Both the position numbers and the translations under genes were made by a program. DNA of 32,057 nt from Beroe ovata (lineage: Eukaryota > Ctenophora > Nuda > Beroida > Beroidae). Within the stretch, counting starts at the first letter, position 1, and each line of letters begins with the position of its first letter. Of this stretch, positions 9,958 through 19,238 are shown one piece after another. The notes beneath the pieces are model-generated. The model was given only the letters and a program-made list of their open reading frames with translations, did not search any database and was not told the DNA's origin. The stretch lies in the NCBI GenBank assembly GCA_946803715.1, contig CAMPET010000307.1:45673-77729 (forward strand), given 5' to 3'.

Positions 9958-10881
9958 TCTGATGCGTTCATAAGAAACAAATTAACAAAATAATATTAAT
10001 GTGATTGATGATTACTACACCCATTATCACAAATAACTTGAACATATGAGAACACAGTCTATGCTCAACATTTTATTCAGATGCTACACTGATTTTCAGA
10101 TTCAAATAAGTCTGCTCAATGGCTCAATGTTTCACTTTTTAGACTTTGCGTTGTCGATCGATGAGAGACCTCGACCCTGTCCGTGGCCGAGAATTTCGTT
10201 TTGGGCGCGCGCGGCTTGCATCAGCGGGCGGTTCAGCATTGCCTGTTCCCGCGCTGCGTGACTCAAATACTCCGCGCGCCGCGCTGCGCGTTTCCGTGGT
10301 TTGCTTTGGTTTTTACGATCGATTTTTTATTGTACTGAGTAGAACAAAGGCGCTTAACGTGTGCTACGCAAAAATGAATTCTCTGCAGAGCCGGGCCAGG
10401 ACTATTACTAATCACCAAGCAACATGACAAATATTTGCAATGTTAAATTGTCAGAAACAGGTCAGGTATAACATCTGACATCAGGTATAACATCTGACAA
10501 GTGTTTAATATTGATAATCTAAATGCTAAAATTCAAGCAGAAACAAATCAAATAGATCAACAAGTTCAGCTATGATAAATAGCTGGCTTTTTGATTTTCA
10601 TTGTACTTTACAACTGCAATTTTATTGTTTTCTATTGTCTTTCTTGGAACAGAGAACATTTGCTGTCTTTGGCCTGTTTTTAAATTTTTTCCACTGACGA
10701 CCATAATATGTGGATGGTCCTGTATGCAGCATTCCACTTAATCACTAAGATTTTTGCTCTGACCTGAAAAGAAGTCCTGGAGTCTGATTTCCTTATTCCT
10801 GCTCTATTAGTTATTATGATGTTGTATTGTTGAATGATGTTGATATTTCTTAATCATAGAAGGAGAAAAGGAACTTTTTTC
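9958..10881. promoter_or_regulatory. Divergent spacer between TERT and SMCR8 with a CpG-rich core
   Basis: TERT points left and SMCR8 points right from this stretch, so it should hold both promoters. About 10140-10310 is strikingly CpG-rich (GGGCGCGCGCGGC, CCGCGCGCCGCGCTGCGCG) against A+T-rich flanks, as in a bidirectional promoter. The open frames through it look like by-products of composition. A TERT 5' exon could hide here, but none is recognisable. Confidence 0.5.
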
Positions 10882-13800
10882 ATGATATACCATGATATAG
10901 GTGACCAGGCTTATATTGGTCATGCAGAATCGTCACAACAAGAGGTAAATGTATTTCTAAATTTTCCCATTTTTGTACATTTATGTATTTACAGTTATTT
11001 GAGCCGATTTGCTGCCACTATTTCAAGTAATTATAGTTCATTGATACCCATTGATGCCATTTTAGGTTAATGCTAAAGATTTCTTTGGAAGTAAGTTCTA
11101 TGTTGTTCTTGGAGAGTTCTCAGAAACAGTGGGCCCTGTTGCTCTTAAAATACTTCCAGATGATGACAAAGCTGTATGTGCTGATATCAACAACTTTTTA
11201 GGTCAGTTACCAAGTGGGTATTTACATTATACATAGCATATAGTATATATCAATCTTCCAGAATCCAGATGACCTAAATCAACTTGTATATGTTACCTGG
11301 CTGTTCTGCATCAGCATTCAGCATGATGTATGTATACTTGTGTATGGGTGTAGGTGATATTTATCATGCAGCAAGTGCAAGTGCAAGTGGTTAGTATCTT
11401 TGTTAGTATCTTTGTGGTTAGTATCTTTGTGGTTAGTATCTTTGTGGTTAGTATCTTTGTGCAAGTGCAAGTGGTTAGTATCTTTGTTTATATATATATA
11501 TATCATCTTAGTATAATTGGACATTGAGATTATGAATTGATGTGCTTAGTAGTTGGCTTATGTAAAAGACACAATGATGATCTCTGTGCTAGCACAGCTA
11601 CATTGGAAGAATTCTTATTGATGAATCCTGGTACTTCCTTGTGGTACCTAATGTCATTCCAATTTCAGTGCAAATTTTGGCTGTAGATTATACTGGAACT
11701 CATGCCGGGGTCCCATCTTATTCACCAGAGGATACTGTCATGCTTTATAAGCAGCCCAAATCAAGGAAATTAGCTTATGTTCACTTTTTCAATCTACATG
11801 ACATCAAGGCTCGAGGTAGATCCTGTTTTTGTCCATTGAGATACAGATTTTCACCATATTATTATAAGATCTTGATATTTTGAACATCTCAGGATATTGC
11901 AGGGTATTCATCCTTGCTTTCATCACGCTCTCCAATGAATATATCTTCAAAAACATTCAAACAATCAGGAAAACATTTGAAGCTATTGCAAATGTTTGTC
12001 ATAAGGAAAATGTAATAAAATTCCATGAAGAAATGTGTGAGAGGCGCAAACAGTTTGTTAATGATGTCATTGAGGTTCGTTTTATTTTGACTCTTGACGA
12101 TTCTTTTGTCCGTTCAGCCTATCATTTTCATATGCAAACATAAGAACTTAACAGAGTGACCAAATCACATGGTGGCTCAAAGAAATAGAGAAGCAACATG
12201 CTTTACCCATGCCTAAAGATCCTGGGCAGGAGGTTAAGATGTGTTGTGATGATCTGCATTTACTCAACTATTTCTCAGTCAGCTCACCCAACAACTTAGG
12301 TCGCATAAAACGATCCAAAAGCTTGCCTAACAACGGATTTTCTATCACCAGTAAGAAGTTTTCATACCTACCTACCTGATCAATTATAGATTGTGAATTG
12401 GCCGTAAGTTGATCTCATGATATCTAGATGCTAACTTTTCATCTCTGGAAAGGGTACCCGCATATGGAAGGGTGTCAGACTATGAGGGAGCTAGTTCCAA
12501 TAGCATACCGATATATGAGACGATGCATGCACAATTTATACCGGAGTGGAGGGAAGAGAGGGATAAATGGACTTGGCGGAGATGGTCTTCCCCGGCATCC
12601 CAGACTTTGCATAGGAAAATATGTCTTGCAGGTGAATACAGTCTCAGTTTGCTGTTTTTTGTAACGGATATCTTGAAACGGAAATCTCTGTTTATGATTG
12701 TTGAATAATCAACAAAACGCTTACAGTGTCCACAGCCGACATTTTACTTGCAAAGTGACGAAGTATCAGAGAATTTGTCACAGGGATTGGTAGGTTCTTT
12801 ACCGATGTCTCGCCAAGTAAACACTTACTCTACCTCATTACTCTCACTCTACCATAAATTTCCACATTCCCCCCTTACACAGGGAGAACAGTTGTCAGGC
12901 TCAGGGTCGACGTCAACCAAATTTGGATCAGCCATGTCTGTTATCACATCTTCCCAGGAAAACTCCCCGTCCAACCATCACACAGGGTCATCCAGTTTCT
13001 ACTTGCCACAATACAGCCTGAGTTTGCCTATCGCAGATTCCGTATCAGTGGGAGATTCCACTTTCTTCCCAGGTAATGGGCAGTGTTTTGTTGGAACACC
13101 GTCAGAGGCTCTTATTCCAGAGCAAGAATATTTCTCTTCAGGTTCAGAGGTTGGTCAGACAACATCATTCCTCGGCTTTTTCTGAGATGTATTCTACAGA
13201 ATTTATTACAGAATCTCTTATTAATCCAACAGACTGAATCGTATGAGATCTCAGCAGCACGATTGAAATGCAAACTGGATGCAACTGACCCCATGTTCAT
13301 CTCATCTTTCCAACGCGATACTCGGCTTCATCCATCAAGTAAGAGGACAAATGCTCCTTTTGATATCACATAATCGATATTACTGTTTATAACACAGTGC
13401 TTTGTTGTTATCTTGTGGATCTTGGACAGTCCTTGTTGTTATCTTGTGGATAACTCAGGTAGGGAGAGACGAGATACAGTGGATACCATCTCAATGAAGA
13501 GTTTTGACAGATCGAGGCCAGGAAATGACCCTGAACGACAAATACTGGCTTATTCAGCGGAGCAGCTTACCAAGAGATGGGAGCAAGTGAACTGTATCAA
13601 CCCTGCGAACATTGAGGGAGATATTATGATCTTGCTTGGGAAGACCTTGAGTATGTCATAGACTAGGGTATTATCCATCGTGTTTATAGTTGTGGAGGAT
13701 GACTGATTTCACCTGAAATAACCCCTCCCCCCCTAGAGAACGTTTACAAAGACAGCATCTATGCCCTGCTGAGTGGACGTTGCTTGGTGCTTGTCGGACA

Positions 13801-14804
13801 GGACAAAACAAGCTCTGCGATCATGAACGCACTGTCCCTGTTTGTCACGTGTCCACAGCGAATAGCAACTGAAATACAAACGAGTAATTCCACTATCATA
13901 TCCAATCATTACTCTCTCTCTCTCTGGTCACTGGCGATTGATTTTGTGAGATGAAAAAGAGAGCTATAAATGGGCTTACATTCTTCAGAGTTGACACTGA
14001 CAGATTTGTCCAAGTATGCTCTGATACATTGTTCACGGAGTGCGAGCAAAACAGTGGAAAGTTTTGCTAAGGTATGCGTGCCGTGTGAGACAACCCACAA
14101 ATATATAAGTGTCCGAACAGTTTGCAATGAATGAAGTTCCTGAATGAAGTTTTCTAGGGCCGTTTGTGCAGTGTTATCAATATCGAAAAGAGGACAGCCA
14201 TCATCTCTCGATATACAGGAGATCTGATACCAAGGATTTGGAGTGTTGATTGGAGTAAATTTCCTGGCAAACCGAGTGGTCAGTACCCAGTACCAATGTT
14301 CTTGAATATAGTGAATTCGGAAACCCTCTTAGTACTTCTTCACTTCTACTTGCTTAATTGATTATCTTTTCATTCACACGTGTGTTTACTGTTTACTCAA
14401 TAAAGTTTCACAGGGAGTTTGGTGTTTAGTGCACTACAGTGTGGTCTAGTGTCTGAACTTGGAGACGAAGTAATGAAGAGGTACTACTCTATTCTACTCG
14501 ACAAAGAGGTAGACGACTTACAAATGTTCATAATCTGTCATGATGAACCTCAAACATTTTCATGTATATTGCGTGTTCAATCATCTGGATATGAACTTTG
14601 CAAAAAGGACAATTCACAATAATTATATTGCGAAATCATAAGAGGAGTAATAGTTATGAGATATCTCACCAGTGTGCTCTGGAAGGCGAATTTCAAGGTT
14701 CGTGTGATGACCTTATCATCAAAGGTCAGATTCACCTGCTTCTAGACAAGGGGGCACCCTTCCTAACTGTCACTCATGAGCCAAGTTTCGAATTCAGGTA
14801 TTGA
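10882..14804 (+). CDS. SMCR8: SMCR8-like DENN-domain protein
   Basis: SMCR8 forms a complex with C9orf72 and WDR41 that acts on lysosomes, autophagy and small GTPases. Fourteen exons join with consistent phases: 10882-10944, 11066-11201, 11669-11815, 11893-12074, 12155-12350, 12428-12631, 12770-13149, 13233-13338, 13459-13650, 13737-13883, 13989-14071, 14158-14278, 14414-14508, 14643-14804, giving about 737 aa (human 937). Diagnostic segments: VVLGEFSETVGP and ILPDDDK (exon 2), AVDYTG...AYVHFFNLHDIKARG (exon 3), PSEALIPE (exon 7), SIYALLSGRCLVLVGQD (exon 10), SVINIEKRT...YTGDLIPR (exon 12), and the C-terminal FLTVTHEPSFEFRY in the place of the vertebrate VPSF end. The exon 7 acceptor is uncertain: 12727 or 12736 have better pyrimidine tracts but break the frame. 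The start could also be the Met at 10834. Confidence 0.85.
11371..11488. repeat. 15-bp minisatellite in SMCR8 intron 2
   Basis: Tandem copies of TGGTTAGTATCTTTG, flanked on both sides by GCAAGTGCAAGTGG, followed by a short TA run. The open frame through it on the minus strand (NHKDTNHKDTN) is only the repeat translated. Confidence 0.9.
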
Positions 14805-15365
14805 ATCATTCGATTTATTTTATTCCTAGCTCTCAAATCAGTTTGACCCTCCGACTGATATCTAGTTATATATTCACTTTATTGAACTCTGCTAAGAATT
14901 CCCTTCACATCTCATGTGCTAGGTTTTAACACTGCAACTATATCTGCTGGATATCTTCATGGTGGAATGGGAAGCTATCTGATGCATGACAGAGGAGCTG
15001 AAGGCTTTTCCAAATTCAGGATTCTTGATCTAGACTCTCCATTGAATAAAATTTCTGTCGTTTTCATTTATTGTGTTTGTTGTCATAGATTTCCATTTTG
15101 ATCATTTTTGTGTTCCGTTTTACAATAATTTATTGTGATTAAATTCTGTTTGTTTTATAATATCTGACTGCTCTGGAAGCTGATGAAATTGATTTACATG
15201 TTCTTGATGGATCTATTGATCATTTGTGTCATTTTCATCTATTCTTTTGTCCATTTCCTAACTTGGCTCGCTTGTTGTTGTGTGGATTAGTCATAGTTGC
15301 TACAGAAATTCTCACACATTTATTATCACACTATTATAGTATGGAATGTTTGGAATGAATACCGA
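14805..15365 (+). other. SMCR8-TAF1B spacer with unassigned coding-like stretches
   Basis: Two open stretches have exon-like borders or length. One, about 14924-15018, follows GTGCTAG and reads TATISAGYLHGGMGSYLMHD. The other, about 15166-15358, is an open frame containing LEADEIDLHVLDGSIDHL. I recognise neither, and they do not join to TAF1B or SMCR8 in an obvious way. AATAAA near 15045 may be the SMCR8 poly(A) signal. Confidence 0.3.
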
Positions 15366-16912
15366 ATGAAGTGTGTGGAATGCGGAGAGGAGGATGACTT
15401 TGAGTATGGAGATGGCACGGGATACTGCAGAGTATGTGGGACACAGTCACAAGACATCAGGGAAGAGATTGTCGACTTCAATGAGACACTCTTCAGTACT
15501 GCCAACAAATCCATTAGGTGAGAGCGAGTTCATGGTACAACCGTTCATTTTACATTCGGATCTCGATCCCAAAACTTCCCGACAGAGGTTCATTACCGAT
15601 GTACCTGACTACTGTCCACGGGCTATTATCATCCTATTATTCCAAAACAGGCTCGTCAACAATTATTGCTAAAATAACCAACTATTTCAGACGGGTCGCT
15701 AAAGGGCTGGATAGCTCGAGGAGCAAATTGCAGCCCGAGCGAATGTGGACCATACCCGAAGCCGTGCAGATTGTACTGCTGCTACACACAAAAACTCTCA
15801 TCTCAAAGCTCAGTCTACCCTCACATTTCCAGAACATAGTCGGCAATCTCTGGATCCGTTTCCTTGCCAAGATAGGCTCGACAACCGTGTCTGGGATTGA
15901 TCCTGTCCCCCTAACCGAACAGTACAAAGTCACCATATTCGACTCTTTTTCCATCCTTTTCCTCAGTCTCCTTCACATTCACTACCCGGTTACGATATCA
16001 GACATTCTAGACTGGGTTACTGACGGGAGTCTCTGTTATTTCCACACAGAAAGACATCTTCCCGAGTACTTCAAGCCGAGGAAACTCCTCGACACTGCTC
16101 TCGGAGTGCGGACATTCCCCTCGATAGATTGTATGAGTGAACGTGTGACTATTTTATCTGAGATTCTCGATGATGTTACCATCCCCGTACTCATTCCTGC
16201 CTCTCTCGATAGGATATTCTGCAAAGTGTTGAGATATTTTGCTGTGTCATCAATTGACGTACATTTGGTATGTCTCGCACTGTTTCAGAAGTTCTATATG
16301 ACATCAAATCTCCTCTTTGCATCAAATCTCTCGATTGCTACGTCATTCCTCATGAGTCTTCGACTTTATTTCCAGTTCGAGACTCCGATTTCAGACAAGG
16401 AGAAGTGGATGTCATGGTTTGAACCATATCTCCGGGATAGACATCAGAACAAGGTATCACGTGCAGCAACTGCAACTCTGCCACCGAACGTGAGGTGCTC
16501 AGCGATGACGAATCACTTCCTAAACTTGACACAGTCCGAATACGTGAAGAAAGTACGGACTATCACATCAGACCATTCGCATGTCCTGGGGACTGATTCG
16601 GCTGTGCAGGAAATACGGGAAATGTTTATACCGCATCTCGGGGTGAAACTCGAGTCTAGTGGAGTAGGTAGTGGCGGGGAACATCGCACTTTCAGGGAGG
16701 AAAATGAGGTGAAGCGTGGCGGAAAGGGGAGAAAATTGAAGAATTCTCGGAAATCTCGGATTATTGTGATTTATCCTATCGATGAAATCATTCCGGATTC
16801 GATACTCCCGCTAGAATTGGAGATATTGTTGAAAGACGTAGCGGCTCACTTCTATATCAATGAGTCAGTTTTGTTCAAAGAGTTGCAGAGGCTGGCGCGA
16901 CTCTGCGAATAA
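15366..16912 (+). CDS. TAF1B: TAF1B / Rrn7-type RNA polymerase I initiation factor
   Basis: TFIIB-like subunit of the SL1/core-factor complex that recruits Pol I to rDNA promoters. Two exons, 15366-15517 and 15691-16912, join in frame (457 aa; human about 588). Exon 1 carries the N-terminal zinc ribbon: CVEC, 14 residues, CRVC. Exon 2 carries the TFIIB-related cyclin-like region. SLLHIHYPVTISDILDWV followed by a YF..RHLPEYF stretch matches the TAF1B segment around its LSDLLRF...FPEQM motif. The C-terminal part is basic, with KRGGKGRKLKNSRKSR. ATG at 15366 sits just before the zinc ribbon, as expected. AATAAA at 17089-17094 is the likely poly(A) signal. The 3' end is repeated at 18454-18822 beyond an N. 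Confidence 0.88.
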
Positions 16913-17326
16913 TTATGTCCATTTCTTCCTATGTGCTGCCATGAAATACGGGTTTTACATTGACTCTATTGACTAGATTGCATGATCACAAAATATAACA
17001 TTCCAGTTTTAAATTTGGTTTCAACATTGTTTGACAATTGACGCAGATTATTATCGAATTCCTTGAAACGACTTGAGCTTTCTTCCGTAATAAAGCAATT
17101 TGCTGTTCCTCAGATAAATACGGTAACTTACCGTCGGTAAGCTGAAAAATATAACTCGTCCCTTGAGGCGTTTCCCATGTGTACTACATCATCCACAACC
17201 TAGGCTATGACGAATTTACTCGGCAGCTCCTACCCTATCCTGATGCCGTAACAACAAATCACCACCGTGACACACCGTAACACACACACCCGGGACACCG
17301 TGCGACACACTTTCTGATCCCGTTAA
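16913..17326. other. TAF1B 3' flank / SLF2-like upstream region
   Basis: Contains the TAF1B poly(A) signal AATAAA (17089-17094) and, by position, the promoter of the downstream gene. Copy 1 has a short palindromic insertion (ACGGTAACTTACCGT, about 17128-17142) that is missing from the matching place in copy 2. No other gene is seen. Confidence 0.6.
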
Positions 17327-18452
17327 ATGGGCGATAATTCCTCTTCGTCCGAGGACGAGGACGATTTACCGTGTCTGTCCCCGATTGAGGACTCCGGAGT
17401 GCTGGGTGCTCCACGCGCCGCGGACCACGTGGGAATATCGTTCCAGCAACTGCTCAAAGATAAGGCGGAGGAGGTAAAACACAGGAATTATCATCACATG
17501 TGTCTCGATATTCTTCAGACAATCTTCAGTCTGTACTCGGTGCTAACATACCAGTATTAAACCAGATACAATGGCGCCAGCATGATAATGTTAGAAATGC
17601 GAATTGCCTGTTTAAACCATCTTCCCATCCGCGGTATTCACCCCCTCCACGGTGTTATAGGACGCTAAGAAGGAAGTGTACCAGGAGCTCGAGCACTTCT
17701 CACTAGGAGACACATCTGACGAAGAGGATGATCCCATTGGTGGGAGTCAGAGCAGCCAGCCAATAAGAGCAGCTCCTGTGAGTAGTCACAGCCAATCAGA
17801 GCAGCTCCTGTGAGTAGTCACAGCAAATCAGAGCAGCTCCTGTGAGTAGTCACAGCCAATCAGAGCAGCTCCTGTGAGTAGTCATAGCCAATCAGAGCAG
17901 CTCCTGTGAGTCGTCACAGCCAATCAGAGCAGCTCCTGTGAATAGTCATGCTGTCGGTGGTATTCACGTGACTGCAATTAGACACGCAGACATCATGGAG
18001 CAGGACTTTGTTCCTATTTTACGAGTTTAGTGTTGTCACAGAACTTGTCAATCCTGCATTATTTCGCAGAAGGAAGTTCTGTGTTACGGTACACGTTACG
18101 TCACGGGTTACAAAGCGCTCCCAGAGCTTGTGGTGCCGGAGGAGATACGTGAACTGTGTCACCCTGACACTGATCCTGATCTACTCGTGATTCTGCCGTG
18201 GGGTGACGTCATACGGGACTCGTTCACCTCGCCGGCACACTACCAGGTATGACACACGTGACACTGAAACACGTGACAAACAACCCAAACACATGATATA
18301 GTGATGTGTTGCATTTCCTGTTTTTGATACATGTTGCGTTTTTGCACGAGATATTATTATGTGACGCGTTGTTAGTACCTATATCGTATGGGAAGTGTTA
18401 ATCGAAGCATATGATCCAGGTCTGGTTGTTTGGTCTGGTTTGCTATTGTCAA
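17327..18452 (+). pseudogene. SLF2-like gene, partial duplicate cut off at assembly gap
   Basis: Three exons, 17327-17473, 17661-17777 and 18070-18246, have the same lengths and phases as the first three exons of the gene at 19239. The block stops at the N at 18453, just short of exon 4. It is intact as far as it goes, so it is probably the other allele rather than a decayed gene. It starts MGDNSSSSEDEDDL. Confidence 0.7.
17757..17949 (+). repeat. 32-bp minisatellite with embedded splice donors (6 units)
   Basis: Six units of CAGCCAATCAGAGCAGCTCC followed by TGTGAGTAGTCA. Each unit contains CTCCT|GTGAGT or a close variant. The first unit lies at the end of the SLF2-like exon 2 and supplies the donor used there. 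The array continues into the intron. Confidence 0.9.
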
Positions 18453-18453
18453 N
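18453..18453. other. Single N, contig junction
   Basis: Ambiguous base exactly between the two copies of the TAF1B/SLF2-like block. It marks a scaffold join of unknown true length. Confidence 0.9.
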
Positions 18454-18822
18454 GTGAAGAAAGTACGGACTATCACATCAGACCATGCACATGTTCTGGG
18501 GACTGATTCGGCTGTGCAGGAAATACGGGAAATGTTTATACCGCATCTCGGGGAGATACTCGGGTCTAGTGAAGTAGGTAGTGGCGGGGAACATCGCACT
18601 TTCAGGGAGAAAAATGAGGTGAAGCGTGGCGGAAAGGGGAGAAAAGTGAAGAATCCTCGGAATTCTCGGATAATTGTGATTTATCCTATTGATGAAATCA
18701 TTCCGGATTCGATACTTCCGCTAGAATTTGAGATATTGTTGAAAGACGTAGCGGCTCACTTTTATATCGATGAGTCAGTTTTGTTCAAGGAGTTGCAGAG
18801 GCTGGCGCGACTCTGCGAATAA
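18454..18822 (+). pseudogene. TAF1B 3' fragment, duplicate
   Basis: Encodes the last about 122 residues of TAF1B, opening VKKVRTITSDH immediately after the N and ending QRLARLCE plus stop. Residue differences from the full copy are scattered, for example SSGVGSG versus SSEVGSG and HSHVLG versus HAHVLG. No 5' part exists, so it is not a separate gene. It is most likely the second haplotype's end of the same gene. Confidence 0.8.
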
Positions 18823-19238
18823 TTATGTCCATTTCTTCCTATGTGCTGCCATGAGATATGTTTTTTACATTGACTCTCTTGACTAGATTGCATGATCACA
18901 AAATATAACATTCCAGTTTTAGATTTGGTTTCAACATTGTTTGACGATTGACGCAGATTATTATCGAATTCCTTGAAACGACTTGAGCTTTCTTCCGTAA
19001 TAAAGTAATTTGCTGTTACTCAGATAAGGTAAGCTGCGAAATATCCCTTGTCCCTTGAGGCGTTTCCCTCGTGTACTATATCATCCACAACCTAGGCTAT
19101 GACGAATTTACTCGGCAGCTCTTACCCTATCCTGATGCCGTAACAACAAATCACCATTCACAACCGTGACACACCCACGAGACACCGCAACACACACACA
19201 CCCGGGACACCGTGCGACACACTCCCTGATCCCGTCGA

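Larger units (their letters stand above)
16544..18452. repeat. Duplicated block, copy 1 (TAF1B 3' end to SLF2-like exon 3)
   Basis: Matches 18454-20304 along its length and ends exactly at the N at 18453. Over the 367 bp of TAF1B coding sequence I count about 18 differences (about 5%). It also differs by two minisatellite units and small indels. This is most simply two overlapping contig ends from divergent haplotypes. Confidence 0.9.

Noticed and set aside
10146-10427. 93-codon plus-strand frame in the CpG-rich spacer
   Set aside because: Arg/Ala-rich by composition, with no family resemblance and no fit to SMCR8 exon 1; better read as promoter.
11318-11524. Minus-strand frame of NHKDTNHKDTN repeats
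   Set aside because: Translation of the 15-bp minisatellite inside SMCR8 intron 2.
12427-12664. Alternative frame starting MLTFHLWKGY in SMCR8 exon 6
   Set aside because: The frame in phase with exon 5 (SLERVPAYGRVSDYEG) is open through the exon and joins exon 7 in frame using the acceptor at 12770.
17757-17949. Regularly spaced 32-bp repeats resembling a CRISPR array
   Set aside because: Units are directly adjacent with no spacers and lie across an exon-intron border of a eukaryotic gene; it is a minisatellite.
18454-18822. A second TAF1B gene
   Set aside because: Only the 3' end is present, it begins exactly at an N, and it is followed by a repeat of the same flank; explained by unmerged contigs.
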